Positions 19,401 to 28,070 of a stretch of DNA of 64,000 bases are shown here, piece after piece. How positions within the stretch are numbered: the first letter of the stretch is position 1; every line of letters starts with the position of its first letter. Below the pieces are notes generated by a model. That model saw nothing but the letters and a program-made list of their open reading frames with translations, did no database searches and had not been told where the DNA came from. Location: assembly GCA_028820655.1 (NCBI GenBank), contig JAPPIK010000055.1:20686-84685 (forward strand), read 5' to 3'. The position numbers and the translations under genes are program-made. Source of the DNA: Candidatus Poribacteria bacterium. Its GTDB lineage: Bacteria > Poribacteria > WGA-4E > JAJDTR01.

Positions 19401-19992
19401 GTTGGCGGTGCGAATTTATGACCTGATCCAGCTTGAAAATTTGAGGTACGCACGTCTATATGTCGAGAAAATCAAACGTGTTCACGACAACGATTCTAGC
19501 GACCAAAATTACCGAGCTACCAAAGCCGCCATTAAATATCTGCACAAGGTCATGCTAATAAAGGATGAGATTTATGTGTCGCATCTGCTAACAAGCCAAG
19601 AGAAACTCCAACGAGATAAAGAACGTTATGCTATTGACGAATCCAATGGCGACAAGATCAAATATGTCCACCTCAATCGTCCGCACTTTAGAATCATGGG
19701 GATAGACCTTGAAGGCGAGTTAAGTACGCGCAACTGGCAGCTGAGTTTGATGAAACGCATGAAGTTTCTTCGGCGTTGGCTTTCGCAGTGGCATGCCAAT
19801 GAAAAGTCTTTCCGAGACTGGTATATTTCGGAGGTAGTCGATACTTTCGCGCCGGCGGATACGGAAAGTTACGAAAAGCATGTAAACGCTCTTGAAACTC
19901 CCGAGGAGGTCCGTGGCTATCGAGAAGTACGTTACCCAAAAATGAAAATCGCCAAAGACAAGGTTGAAGAGTTGATAGGGCTTGGAAACTAG
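16429..19992 (+). CDS. Fused indolepyruvate ferredoxin oxidoreductase (alpha-beta, with DUF6537)
   Basis: 1187-residue single-chain 2-oxoacid:ferredoxin oxidoreductase that decarboxylates arylpyruvates or related oxoacids to acyl-CoA. The order is: pyrimidine-binding domain with LITGYPGSPVAEV (near residue 30), TPP domain with CPGCPHRDSA (about 410) and GDIGCYSM (about 452), and a Cys-rich segment CEFCLECTKATGC (about 635) ending near CVSDGACARIKWACP. Then come the gamma-type domain AGVGGMGIGTISK (about 735) and a long C-terminal DUF6537 region. Separate IorA and IorB subunits are fused, as in many aerobic proteobacterial homologues. The cysteine spacing is irregular for two classical 4Fe-4S clusters. 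The start lacks a strong ribosome-binding site. Confidence 0.9.
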   Translation: MDERLIQTSGANVYTGCELLVKGTLESSVSLITGYPGSPVAEVFDVLEHNAGLFREHGIVAQMANNEALSVARLNGAQMANLRAVAFMKSVGFHVAADALAIGNLAGTTGGAVVVVGDDPGSGSTQVPADSRYLARHVYTPLLEPSTFQEIKDWLSAAFEISVESNLFVTYLVTVNQADGGGDVQLRPNRYPEINAMTQLTLDTDLIDPSNRVVLPPDSTRIGDEALKERLPNAVKAARKHKLNQIYNAHDSTHEFGFVSSGVAYTYLQHALYELGLQGKIPILKFGLTHPLDDEILREFAGRVREICVIEENRPLLENEVKACLSQLYQNGEVERFVQVWGKQFPDGLEGIPEMGGLNPSVIMQKLIPLLRTRYLTKLNINDSNLLQEEELINQALSHHVEIPGRTPTFCPGCPHRDSASVFLDVVKQFMDAGYMKKHYDSPPIDLVFHGDIGCYSMLKYEPYPRLMHNLSAMALGGGTGAGIDPFIKNKQVVFMGDSTFFHGGMAAISDSIKNGQDIAYVILDNQTTAMTGHQPTPSTGEDILGNPTFAQDIERVARGLVADSDTLVARVDPENRYEYKSLLETSILKPGVKIFIADKECGITYHRRVRREQQQTVKEHGFVKIEKHINITEEVCEFCLECTKATGCPGLKIVETEYGPKIGIDQSDCVSDGACARIKWACPSFEEVTITRKRPPRKSVESSLIQLGERNMSTQHLPPPRTPSFDKTWNAYAAGVGGMGIGTISKILVVAGHIQGYHVQFCDKKGLAIRNGGVYTHVVYSKTDNHMSPLIPYGKADLLLGLDILEAVRGIDPKAGFNVASPDLTAAIVNTAKTDTVRSLIGKDGFEVANLEEWLRMYTQTDEYFGVDLFNVAEKHLGSKLYANIMLLGVAFQRAQLPLELGAIQLALKQMVRPSDLESNLRAFEIGRWLALHPDAFVETREKESYEHAVREKCQTLRKQWRGRSIASDYSTLVKTTVNFMQLDDETNRGLAVRIYDLIQLENLRYARLYVEKIKRVHDNDSSDQNYRATKAAIKYLHKVMLIKDEIYVSHLLTSQEKLQRDKERYAIDESNGDKIKYVHLNRPHFRIMGIDLEGELSTRNWQLSLMKRMKFLRRWLSQWHANEKSFRDWYISEVVDTFAPADTESYEKHVNALETPEEVRGYREVRYPKMKIAKDKVEELIGLGN

Positions 19993-20030
19993 GAATTGCA
20001 GATGCTCAACTAAACCATAGCACTATTGTA

Positions 20031-20888
20031 ATGATGCAGATTACGGGAAAAACCAAAATTGTCGGAGTGATAGGCGATCCGATTGAGCACTCCCGGTCTC
20101 CGCAAATGCATAATGCCGCTTTTGCAGAGCTGGGTATAAACTACGTCTACGTTCCATTTCGCATACATCCGGACGCCCTACCCGCAGCGATTGAAGGGTT
20201 CAAGGCAATCAACGTGGTTGGGCTTAATGTGACAATTCCGCACAAACAGGCGGTCATACCGTTCTTGGATGAAATCTCGCGCGAGGTCGAGCTAACCGGA
20301 GCTGTTAATACACTGACCTTTGAGAATGGCCGAATCAAGGGTGACAACACGGATGGGTTGGGTTTCTTGGAAGGGATGCGAGAAACCGGGCTGGAGTTAC
20401 CTCACGGCGAATCTGCTCTCGTGATTGGCGCTGGCGGCTCTGCGAGGGCGGTCATCGTAGCATTAACGTCAATTGGACTTGAAACCATTTTCGTAGCGAA
20501 TCGCACGAAATCGAAAGCCGTTAAACTTGCGGAAGACCTTTCTGATACGAGCGGCACAGCTATTCATGGGATCGGACTTGACGATCCGCAATTGGCGGAT
20601 CGCGTTAACCGTGCCGCTTTAGTGGTCAACACGGCGTCGGTCGGTATGGATATATCAAAGCCTCCATTAATACATGCCGAATGGCTGCGACCACAAACTG
20701 CCGTCTATGATATTGTATATACCCCTCCTGAGACGCGTCTCTTGTCAGTGGCCGCCGAACGAGGGTGTCACACGATTCAAGGACTGAGCATGCTTGTGTA
20801 CCAAGGAGCAATTGCATTTGAAAAGTGGACGCATGTAACACCGCCCGTCAAAACGATGAAGGATGCACTTCAACAAGCGTTGTATTGA
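20031..20888 (+). CDS. aroE: Shikimate dehydrogenase
   Basis: 285-residue NADP-dependent enzyme reducing 3-dehydroshikimate to shikimate in the aromatic amino acid pathway. The shikimate-binding SRSP (residues 21-24), the catalytic lysine K72 in NVTIPHK, the NTDG motif, the GAGGSARAV nucleotide fold and the NRTKSKA loop (which reads the NADP phosphate) are visible. The length is typical. Two adjacent ATGs (20031, 20034) can start it. It follows the oxidoreductase gene by 38 bp and precedes zapA. Confidence 0.96.
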   Translation: MMQITGKTKIVGVIGDPIEHSRSPQMHNAAFAELGINYVYVPFRIHPDALPAAIEGFKAINVVGLNVTIPHKQAVIPFLDEISREVELTGAVNTLTFENGRIKGDNTDGLGFLEGMRETGLELPHGESALVIGAGGSARAVIVALTSIGLETIFVANRTKSKAVKLAEDLSDTSGTAIHGIGLDDPQLADRVNRAALVVNTASVGMDISKPPLIHAEWLRPQTAVYDIVYTPPETRLLSVAAERGCHTIQGLSMLVYQGAIAFEKWTHVTPPVKTMKDALQQALY

Positions 20889-20993
20889 ATAAACGTTAGG
20901 TTGCAATAGGAACAGGGGATTACGTTGCAGGTGTATTTGCCGTTGCTTCATGCAGTACTCCGGGAGATTAGCAACATCTCCAGAAGGTGATTT

Positions 20994-21299
20994 ATGGACT
21001 CTGAAGAACTTGACGCAGTGAAAGTTGATATTTTCAATAATCAGTATCTCATAAAACCTACTGATAATTTGACCGAGGACGACATTCGGACGCTAGCGAG
21101 TTATGTTGACAAACTGATGCGTCAGGTTAGTCGAAAGGGTTATGACCAACTCAGTGTAGCAATTCTTGTTGCCTTGAACTTGGCTGAACAGATGTATAAA
21201 GAACGAAAAAACTCGTCGGATTTCCTACAGGGTCTGATTCAGGGTATAGACAAAGTTGTAGAACTGGAGGAGGATCCATCAAATGGCGAGGCTGTTTAG
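20994..21299 (+). CDS. zapA: Cell division protein ZapA
   Basis: 101-residue FtsZ-ring stabiliser. An N-terminal beta hairpin (VDIFNNQYLIKP) is followed by an alpha-helical dimerisation part containing TLASYVDKLMRQV and AILVALNLAEQMYKE, the ZapA pattern. AAGGTGATTT precedes the ATG. It lies about 105 bp after aroE. In many bacteria 6S RNA follows zapA; none could be recognised here. Confidence 0.88.
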   Translation: MDSEELDAVKVDIFNNQYLIKPTDNLTEDDIRTLASYVDKLMRQVSRKGYDQLSVAILVALNLAEQMYKERKNSSDFLQGLIQGIDKVVELEEDPSNGEAV

Positions 21300-21550
21300 A
21301 AACGTACGCTTCACGCGGCGAAATTGCCTCATCTCGGCGGTGCTACGAAATCTCGCCGTTGCGGCCAGCAATTGATCCTCATCGACGAGCCAATAGTCGT
21401 CCCTTCTTGATGCGTTCAAATTTCCTCTTTCGAAACTCGCACTGTCCCAATCTTAAGTAACCGCATAATCGTCTAACTTCGCAAAGATAATTTTCCATTC
21501 CAAATCGCTACGGCATACGAACGGCGAATTCCGCTCTCTTCGTCAAGCGA
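21300..21550. other. Convergent intergenic region after zapA
   Basis: 251 bp between convergent genes. There are GC-rich potential stems such as GGCGG...CCGCC near 21336-21360, but no U-tract terminator and no recognisable 6S RNA. Short minus-strand frames (for example one opening MRLLKIGTVRV near 21466) break after about 16 codons and are not called. Confidence 0.4.
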
Positions 21551-22462
21551 TCATGGCGCAATAGCCTCTGTTCCCAGGTGACCGCTCAGCCATGTCTTCA
21601 GCGGAACATCTTCGTCGCTCGGCGACGTATATCCATAACCGCCGGTGCTAGCGCCTAACAACTGCTGCCGAATTGGATCGCATTGATCCATAAAATGGGA
21701 TACGGTCATGTCATCTCGCGGTCTCAGCCACCGGTAACCATAGCCGTAGAAGAGTACCTTCCTCGTAATGTCCGAGTGATTCGGACTCGCGGCATGCCAC
21801 AGCCGCCGATCAAAGAACACCGCCGTCCCGGGCGCGACACGCACCTCAAGCGTGCCGTCAGGATTTGACACTCCATCGGGGGGATACTCCAACTCATTCT
21901 TCAGATGGCTGCCGGGTACGATATAGAAATTGGCACAACCTGGCGTTCTCGTGTCCGTAAGGAAAAAACCTATCTTTAGGGAAACCCGTGGGCGTGGATT
22001 GCCCTCCAACTCGATGTTCAGCCTACCGCTATCCTGATGCCATCCGAAGGGTTTGTGTACCTTGGTCTCGTCAGGAAAAGATGGAGGAGTGACGGTAAGA
22101 TGCGAATGGTATAGTTGAATGTTCCAGCCCAAGAGATCCCAGACCTTCGGGAATGTCTTGGGCCAATCGAGTAAATCCAGGAAAATCTCATCTTTCCCCA
22201 CAAAGTCGGAGAGATTCAATCGCTCGTGGGGAGCTAACAATTTACCCGGCGGGCGATTGGGGTTTATGACGCTTGATGGCGATGGCCCCGTATCCTGCGC
22301 TCCGACCGGAGCCCGATATAGCGAATCCAACCGGTCTACTACAGCGATGAGATTGTCTACCATCGCCGGTGGAAGAGCATCTTCGACAATGAAAAACCCC
22401 TTTTCTTCAAATCCGAGACGTTCATCGTCACTCAGACAGTAATCAAACCATCCGGCGTCCAT
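21551..22462 (-). CDS. Phytanoyl-CoA dioxygenase family protein, copy 1
   Basis: 303-residue Fe(II)/2-oxoglutarate-dependent oxygenase. The facial triad is seen as HQD in GWHQDSGRLN and a distal histidine in LWHAASPN, with a following arginine-containing strand (ITRKVLFYGYGYRW) for 2-oxoglutarate. The TPGCANFYIVPGSHLKNE block is typical of the PhyH family. ATG 22462 is chosen because GGGAGG precedes it by 4-5 nt. It lies 31 bp downstream of a related gene, forming a two-gene operon. The substrate is unknown; this family is often expanded in sponge-symbiont genomes. Confidence 0.9.
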   Translation of the reverse strand: MDAGWFDYCLSDDERLGFEEKGFFIVEDALPPAMVDNLIAVVDRLDSLYRAPVGAQDTGPSPSSVINPNRPPGKLLAPHERLNLSDFVGKDEIFLDLLDWPKTFPKVWDLLGWNIQLYHSHLTVTPPSFPDETKVHKPFGWHQDSGRLNIELEGNPRPRVSLKIGFFLTDTRTPGCANFYIVPGSHLKNELEYPPDGVSNPDGTLEVRVAPGTAVFFDRRLWHAASPNHSDITRKVLFYGYGYRWLRPRDDMTVSHFMDQCDPIRQQLLGASTGGYGYTSPSDEDVPLKTWLSGHLGTEAIAP

Positions 22463-22493
22463 ACATCCTCCCTTCATTTATCCGAGATTTAAA

Positions 22494-23429
22494 CTACTCC
22501 GGCGCCAACTCGCCAAGCGAGGTTTGACCTGGTGAAATAAATTCACACTTGGGACTCTCGATTCGCCCGTAACCTTGCCACACTTTGAATCCAAGCAACC
22601 TCAATAGCTCAGGTGGTGCATCCCTCAAGACTGCCGGATCCGTGCCGACCGTCAGGTTCTCCTGCTGGCGAAATTGGGGGGCGCAGAAATAACTCAAAGC
22701 GCCTAACCGTGGAGCATTGCTAACATTAGAACCGGTGCTATGCCACAATCGTCCCTCAAATACCATCGCAGTGCCGGCAGGAGCCACAACGGGGATCGAT
22801 TCCACATCCTTATCCAAATCCGCGTCCGGCTGCATTCCGCTTAAATGACTTCTCGGAACGACGTGAGTCGCGCCATTCTCCTCGGTGAAATCCGTAAGCA
22901 TCCACATGATGTTGCACGCGACTGCCGGCGACATTGAATTTGAAGGCACTGCCTCCTCTCCGCTCAGACGTCTGCCCCTGAAGTGAGCCCCTGTCATCGA
23001 TCCGGGTTTAACCGCTGTCCGAAGAGGTTGGATGGGTCTCGGCATCCACCATTGGTCGGTGTGCAGCCCCATTACCCCTCCCGGCTTCGCGATATTGGCG
23101 GTGAAACTCGACAACAGGAATTCGTCGCCCAGAATATGCTTAACCAGTGTTTTCACGATTTTGTGTTTCAACAGATCGCGAAACACCTTTCCCTTGTTGA
23201 CCAAGAACCAGACTCGCTGATTCACTCCGGTCTCATTTGGTCCCGCATCTTCAGAGGCGAACCCGCGTTGCTTTTCACCGGCCGCCTGCTCTTCCAATCT
23301 GCTCCGCAGCTTAATGACCTCTTCTTCGCTGAGTGCATTTTCAATCAAGCAGTAGCCGTATTCGTCCAGATTCGCCGCGGCAAACGCAAAATCTGTTGTC
23401 AGCGTCGGCAACTCATCAGTGGTTTTCAT
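22494..23429 (-). CDS. Phytanoyl-CoA dioxygenase family protein, copy 2
   Basis: 311-residue member of the same Fe(II)/2-oxoglutarate oxygenase family. The metal motif HTDQWW carries His and Asp, the distal histidine lies in RLWHSTGSN, and NGATHVVPRSHLSG is the usual core strand. ATG 23429 has GGAGG 6 nt upstream; the longer open frame is not needed. It is only distantly similar to copy 1, so the pair is not a recent duplication. Products of the two may act on the same pathway; no substrate can be inferred. Confidence 0.9.
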   Translation of the reverse strand: MKTTDELPTLTTDFAFAAANLDEYGYCLIENALSEEEVIKLRSRLEEQAAGEKQRGFASEDAGPNETGVNQRVWFLVNKGKVFRDLLKHKIVKTLVKHILGDEFLLSSFTANIAKPGGVMGLHTDQWWMPRPIQPLRTAVKPGSMTGAHFRGRRLSGEEAVPSNSMSPAVACNIMWMLTDFTEENGATHVVPRSHLSGMQPDADLDKDVESIPVVAPAGTAMVFEGRLWHSTGSNVSNAPRLGALSYFCAPQFRQQENLTVGTDPAVLRDAPPELLRLLGFKVWQGYGRIESPKCEFISPGQTSLGELAPE

Positions 23430-23826
23430 TTTGGCACCTCCATCATCCCTGTTTGCCCCTTTGTACTCCGCCAAAGAAATTCGTGTATGCAGATACCACG
23501 TCTTGCGTTACGTGGGAAACTACCCTACTATATCCTGCCGTTTTTTCCGGTCATCGTGTCATATTGAATTATAGCACAGATTTCAATCCTATCGTATAAC
23601 ATTCCCCATATACCTAATTTCACGAAAATCTTTCATAATACAGGGAGAATTTTATGTTTTTTGTGGCTTTATTCAAGATATTCTGGAAATCTTGTGGAAA
23701 AATACGCTAAAATTAAGAACCATTGGGGATGAACGCTTGATTCCCAATTCGTCGTCTATCGTACCGGTGACAAATGAACTAACTCTCAAAGAGTCCTGAA
23801 TGGGACTTAAGGAGACATAGGATATA
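23430..23826. other. Divergent intergenic region, oxygenase operon / csp
   Basis: 397 bp. An isolated TATAAT on the minus strand (23568-23573) could serve the oxygenase operon but lacks a convincing -35. The last 120 bp should be the leader of the cold-shock gene; an AAGGAGAC lies 10 bp before its ATG. No gene is seen. Confidence 0.4.
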
Positions 23827-24027
23827 ATGGCAACAGGTCGAGTCAAATGGTTCAGCGACCAAAAAGGTTACGGATTCATCGTGACTGATGATGGTCAAGA
23901 TGTCTTTGTGCACTACTCCAACATTGAGGGCGAAGGATTCAAAACCCTCGATGAAGACCAAGATGTCGAGTTCGATATTGTCCAAGGGGACAAAGGTCTT
24001 CAGGCTGAAAATGTGGTCAAGATCTGA
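23827..24027 (+). CDS. Cold-shock domain protein
   Basis: 66-residue CspA-type RNA/DNA chaperone. RNP1 (KGYGFI, residues 14-19) and RNP2 (VFVHY) are intact and the length is canonical. It acts on single-stranded RNA in the cytoplasm, as transcription antiterminator or translation helper. AAGGAGACATAGGATATA precedes the ATG and an intrinsic terminator follows at 24067, so it is a monocistronic unit. Confidence 0.95.
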   Translation: MATGRVKWFSDQKGYGFIVTDDGQDVFVHYSNIEGEGFKTLDEDQDVEFDIVQGDKGLQAENVVKI

Positions 24028-24066
24028 AACGCTTAGTATTCATTCACCCAATTGAGTGTCGCGAAG

Positions 24067-24101
24067 AAAAGGCTCTTAATTAATTTGAGAGCCTTTTTTT
24101 T
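24067..24101 (+). terminator. Intrinsic terminator of the cold-shock gene
   Basis: The stem AAGGCTCT/AGAGCCTT around an A/T-rich loop is followed by eight T residues. Confidence 0.9.
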
Positions 24102-24211
24102 GTCACAGGATTTTGAACGGAAAATCCGCTCCGATGCGGCGATTCACATTTCTGATTATTATATGCAACTAGCAACAACACATGCTCGTGGGCCATGACA
24201 TCCTTCTGTAC

Positions 24212-24254
24212 CACAATCTGTTAGATTGTGATATACGCAAACTAACAGTTTGCG
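24212..24254. repeat. Twin palindrome repeat C, copy 1
   Basis: Two adjacent perfect hairpins: CACAATCT-GTT-AGATTGTG (24212-24230) and CGCAAACT-AAC-AGTTTGCG (24236-24254). A degenerate copy preserving TTGTTAGATTGTGAT and GCGCAAACTGACAGT lies at about 43610-43650. Confidence 0.75.
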
Positions 24255-24317
24255 CTACGAGGGCGTGTCCGATTTTCTGGGTTATGCACATCTCGTCATC
24301 GTTCCTTAATATACAAC

Positions 24318-25310
24318 ATGCCGTTTAGTAAAAACATTGACGTTGAGCAATTCCAACGCATCATAATTATCCGCCTTGCCCCGCTGGGCGAAACCGTCCT
24401 GATGACGCCTGTGATTCGTGCGATGCGGCAAGGATTCCCGCATGCACATATTGCGTGCATGACCGATTCGATCCGTACGGATCTTGTGCGTGCAAATCCA
24501 AATCTTGACGAGGTCCTCCCTTATCAATCGTCGATTCCAAGACTGATTGTTGGCATGGCAAAAAGGTCTTTCCAATTGGCTGTCGTGCTTCAACCGACAT
24601 TTCGCCTCGTGCTTCACACCTTTCTCGCCGGGATCCCTTATCGGATCGGGTTTGAGACAAACTCCGGCGGACGAAGACTGCTACATCTTTCCGTACCAAA
24701 CAACACCAACCAACATGAAACCGCCAGATACTTGGACGTTGCGCGCCTACTCGGAATCGAGCCGGAGAGTGATGAGCCGGAAGTTTTTGTGGATGAAGAA
24801 TCGCAGGCATGGGCAACCGTATTTCTTCGTGACGCCAAGATCGACGGCGATTGCCTGCTAATTGGTCTCAACCCCGGTTCCGGCACAACCTACCGACGAT
24901 GGGCGATAGAACGGTTCGCAAATGTGGGCAATTCGCTTCAGTCGGACTATAGTGCCCAACTGTGCATCTTGGGAGGACCGCGGGAGGACAACCTACCCCA
25001 TGAATTGGCAGCGTTAATTCACGGCGAAACAACCGTCATCACTGGTACGACGCCCATGCAACTTGCCGCCATTATTCAGAAGTGTAATTTGTTCATAAGC
25101 AATGACACGGGGCCCATGCACTTGAGCACGGCACTCAAAACGACTACAATCGCTCTTTTCGGTGCATCAAATCCTGTTCAGTGGGCGCCCATTTGGCCGC
25201 AGCACACAGTTATAGCTCGTAACAACATGGGGGAGATTTCCGTTGAAGACGTATTATCTGCGGTGGAGGAATGTCTAAACGCTACCACTGTAGCTAGGGA
25301 GCAATTTTGA
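24318..25310 (+). CDS. Family 9 glycosyltransferase (heptosyltransferase-like)
   Basis: 330 residues with the GT-B layout of ADP-heptose:LPS heptosyltransferases. The N-terminus is IIIIRLAPLGETVLMTPVIRAM, a middle GLNPGSGTTYRRWAIERF begins the donor domain, and the C-terminal SNDTGPMHLSTAL is followed by ALFGASNPVQWAP. This is the classic GT9 donor-site signature. It transfers a sugar (possibly heptose) onto an outer-membrane glycolipid core on the cytoplasmic face. No other LPS gene is adjacent, so the acceptor is unclear. It is 85 bp upstream of the coiled-coil membrane protein gene. Confidence 0.88.
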   Translation: MPFSKNIDVEQFQRIIIIRLAPLGETVLMTPVIRAMRQGFPHAHIACMTDSIRTDLVRANPNLDEVLPYQSSIPRLIVGMAKRSFQLAVVLQPTFRLVLHTFLAGIPYRIGFETNSGGRRLLHLSVPNNTNQHETARYLDVARLLGIEPESDEPEVFVDEESQAWATVFLRDAKIDGDCLLIGLNPGSGTTYRRWAIERFANVGNSLQSDYSAQLCILGGPREDNLPHELAALIHGETTVITGTTPMQLAAIIQKCNLFISNDTGPMHLSTALKTTTIALFGASNPVQWAPIWPQHTVIARNNMGEISVEDVLSAVEECLNATTVAREQF

Positions 25311-25395
25311 AACAAGCCGCGGCTTATAGAGTAAAAAACAGATCGTCCTTCATCAGAATCCATATATGGCAAGGAAATTGATAGAGAGGTTGTCT

Positions 25396-26958
25396 ATGAA
25401 AACAAGTGAGCGCCCATCATCGGCAAAAACACAATCTCGCACGCCCGGACCGCCAGTGAGTCAACAACAAATAATTCAAGCCCTGCTGTCTATCCTTCAG
25501 CGTCGTATGCGGGTACAGTCTCTTTATTCACAGTTAGCTCGAACTGCGTTCTGGGGGTTGTTGCTAACGAGTGGGATAGTTCTCCTTAGCCGATTTGTAC
25601 GGCTGCCGAACATTCCTAGCATGGTTTTGCTGATGCCAATCATTGTTGCCGCCGTATTGGTTACGGTATTGTCGTTCGTGCGGAAAGTTTCCTCCTCCGC
25701 CGTTGCCGTTTTCGTTGACAAGCAAATGAACCTGAAAGAGCGCTTCAGCACCGCGGTCGAGTTGATTCAAAGGGATTCAACGGACGAACTCAGCCATTTA
25801 CAGATACGAGATGCCGCAAGCAGTTGCACGGCGACTTCTCCCTCGGCGATTGTACCATATAGGCTGCCATCGATCTTCAAATGGTTACCGATTCCCTTAT
25901 TACTACTGACTGCCTCCTTCGCTATGCCGCGCATGTATCAACTGCCCCTCCCACCAACAGCCTCCGAGAAGAAAGCAATCGAAAAGACCGTTGAGAATTT
26001 CAATCGTTTGATAGGTGAAACAGACGACCCTTTACTAGCCAAGAAGCTCCAAGACGCTATGAACGGGCTTAAAGACACCGATAGTCTCTCGGTTCAAGAA
26101 CGATTGAGCAAACTCCGCGATGAGGTGCGCGCCCGGAAGCAAGAATTCAATGAGAACGAAATCGATGAGGTAGGTGAAGTTTTTGCTGAAGTCAGCGGGG
26201 AATCCAATCGTTTCAAGAACATTGATCTTAGCAAACTCTCCGACGAGTTAGAAAAGCTAGCGAATGAGGAAATTCTCGATCCCGAGCTCCAAGAGGAACT
26301 CCGAGCGCTATTCAGAAAAATTGCCGAACGATTGGAAGGGAACCGTGCCGCCAAAAATCTCACGGAAGAATTCGTGGGACTTGAAACACGAACGGTCAGT
26401 CCCGATTTCCTGAAGAAAATTGCACGCCGGTTGGAGGATGTGGCCAAATTGGCGAGGAACCGTGAGCAGTTGGAACAGATGCTGGAACAGATCGCGGCAA
26501 GTCGTAAAAGCATAGCGTTGGCAAGCTTGGATCTCCATATCGGACGGGATTCCGGCGGAACTGCAAATAGCCAAGGCGGCGCCGGCAACGAAACGGCAAC
26601 CGGAGAAACGCAGGGGACGATTGCCGCAGCGGATTCAGACTTCGTGCCGGACAAAACGGTTGAAGAGGCAGAATTTAGAAACAATCCAATGACTACGGAA
26701 CCAACCCACGATCTACGAACAGATGGGCCGGAACTGAGGTTGAAGGATGTCTCACCGAATGCAGATGCCATTGGCGACACGGATGTCTATGTGGGAAGCG
26801 ACGCTCCAAACGTCGAAGAGGAAGCCGGATATATTCCATACCGCGAGGTGTTTCTCAATGCCAAACAGGACTATGCCGAAGCAATTGGGAAAAATCGAAT
26901 CCCTTTGCGGTATCAACAGCTAATTAATAACTATTTGGAGTCGATTAGAAATCCCTGA
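25396..26958 (+). CDS. Membrane protein with long acidic coiled-coil region
   Basis: 520 residues from ATG 25396 (GAGAGG upstream; an ATG ten codons earlier lacks a site). Two transmembrane segments near the N-terminus (about 35-55 and 65-85) and a third (about 150-170) precede a long Glu/Lys-rich helical region with heptads (about 190-390). A Gly/Thr-rich linker and the C-terminal helix FLNAKQDYAEAIGKNRIPLRYQQLI complete it. The ending resembles large membrane proteins found beside MoxR/BatA-type gene sets in other phyla, but no such genes are adjacent. A scaffolding or envelope role is plausible and unproved. Confidence 0.6.
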   Translation: MKTSERPSSAKTQSRTPGPPVSQQQIIQALLSILQRRMRVQSLYSQLARTAFWGLLLTSGIVLLSRFVRLPNIPSMVLLMPIIVAAVLVTVLSFVRKVSSSAVAVFVDKQMNLKERFSTAVELIQRDSTDELSHLQIRDAASSCTATSPSAIVPYRLPSIFKWLPIPLLLLTASFAMPRMYQLPLPPTASEKKAIEKTVENFNRLIGETDDPLLAKKLQDAMNGLKDTDSLSVQERLSKLRDEVRARKQEFNENEIDEVGEVFAEVSGESNRFKNIDLSKLSDELEKLANEEILDPELQEELRALFRKIAERLEGNRAAKNLTEEFVGLETRTVSPDFLKKIARRLEDVAKLARNREQLEQMLEQIAASRKSIALASLDLHIGRDSGGTANSQGGAGNETATGETQGTIAAADSDFVPDKTVEEAEFRNNPMTTEPTHDLRTDGPELRLKDVSPNADAIGDTDVYVGSDAPNVEEEAGYIPYREVFLNAKQDYAEAIGKNRIPLRYQQLINNYLESIRNP

Positions 26959-27001
26959 AAGGGGCAGTCGACTTTCAATTGTTCTTCGGCAACGAGTTCC
27001 T

Positions 27002-27676
27002 ATGAACAAGAATGTGATTAAACTACTTTGTTTTGTCGTGCTAATTATCGCTGTGTACCTTCTTCTGCAATATATTGGCATCACTAAAAACCTTTCCCGC
27101 GACGATATCCCTAAACTTAAAGCAGAAATTAGCAACTTCGGCGTCTTTGCACCCCTTGTCTACATCGGATTTTACGTGCTGGCGACTATCTTCTTCCTGC
27201 CCGGCTTGCCGGTTACCATGCTTTCCGGCCTGGTATTTGGGCCCCTCTGGGGTGTGGTTTATGCCTCAATCGGATCGGTAATTGGCATTTCGTGCGCTTT
27301 TCTTATTGCACGCTATGTTGCCCGCGGCATGATTGAGGGGTGGGTTAACCGCAACGCACAATTTCGGCGGATTGATGAAGGTGTGAGGCGTCAAGGTTGG
27401 CGAATGCTGATGATTACCCGGCTGGTCCCGGTATTCCCGTTCAATCTACAAAACTACGCGTACGGTCTCACGAAGATCGGGTTCGTCACATTTGTCTCTG
27501 TTTCATGGGTCTGCATGCTACCGGGGACCGCAGCCTATGTGCAACTAGGCGCGGCGGTAAACGTCGGTGAGGGAAACATAAAGAAGACCTTGTTTTATCT
27601 TGCTGGAGCGGCCCTATGTGTCGTCTTGGTATCATTGATTCCAAGCATTGTCCGGAAGCGGCAGTCAATGTCTTGA
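27002..27676 (+). CDS. TVP38/TMEM64 (DedA-like) membrane protein
   Basis: 224-residue polytopic protein with the SNARE-associated-Golgi/VTT domain. FFLPGLPVTMLSGLVFGP is the first re-entrant motif, followed by ISCAFLIARYVAR, then TRLVPVFPFNLQNYAYGLTK as the second. These proteins move or flip lipids, including undecaprenyl phosphate for DedA relatives. It begins 44 bp after the coiled-coil protein gene on the same strand. Transport substrate unknown. Confidence 0.9.
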   Translation: MNKNVIKLLCFVVLIIAVYLLLQYIGITKNLSRDDIPKLKAEISNFGVFAPLVYIGFYVLATIFFLPGLPVTMLSGLVFGPLWGVVYASIGSVIGISCAFLIARYVARGMIEGWVNRNAQFRRIDEGVRRQGWRMLMITRLVPVFPFNLQNYAYGLTKIGFVTFVSVSWVCMLPGTAAYVQLGAAVNVGEGNIKKTLFYLAGAALCVVLVSLIPSIVRKRQSMS

Positions 27677-27992
27677 AACATGAAAGCGGTTTTCTTGCGT
27701 TAGATGTTATGTATCCGGCAGAATTTTGGTTATTTTTGTCGAAACCAAAAAAGACTTTTTGAGCTTCACGCCTTATGAGAATATTCGCTTCAATACTCGA
27801 TCTAAACACATTTAAAGAGTTCATTGAATACGCCAGATTGACAGAGGAATGAGCATCATTGCCAATCTGACACAGGGTAAAATCCTTGTAACGATGATTT
27901 TTTGTCACAAGCCAGTTCCGAGTTGTCCAAGATTCGACACAGCGCTTCATGATTCGGGCATTGGACGGTACTTTGTCGTGCAGCCTATTCTC
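27677..27992. other. Intergenic region upstream of the response regulator
   Basis: No gene is seen. An A/T-rich stretch with the hairpin TTTTGGTT...AACCAAAA (about 27723-27750) follows the TVP38 gene and may terminate it weakly. A -24/-12 promoter lies at the far end. Confidence 0.4.
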
Positions 27993-28008
27993 TGGCACAG
28001 ATATTGCT
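27993..28008 (+). promoter_or_regulatory. Sigma-54 (-24/-12) promoter upstream of the response regulator and dnaK
   Basis: TGGCACAGATATTGCT has the full TGGCAC and TTGCT boxes with GG and GC exactly 10 nt apart. The start would be near 28020, about 50 bp before ATG 28071. It suggests that the response regulator, and possibly dnaK behind it, responds to sigma-54. Confidence 0.6.
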
Positions 28009-28070
28009 CCCCTTTATAAAGGTTATAGATGCCGGTGCGAATCGGCCGAGAAGAGAAGGGAATATGTCCA

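Noticed and set aside
21300..21550. 6S RNA downstream of zapA
   Set aside because: The typical location, but no long closing helix with central bulge or terminator could be recognised.
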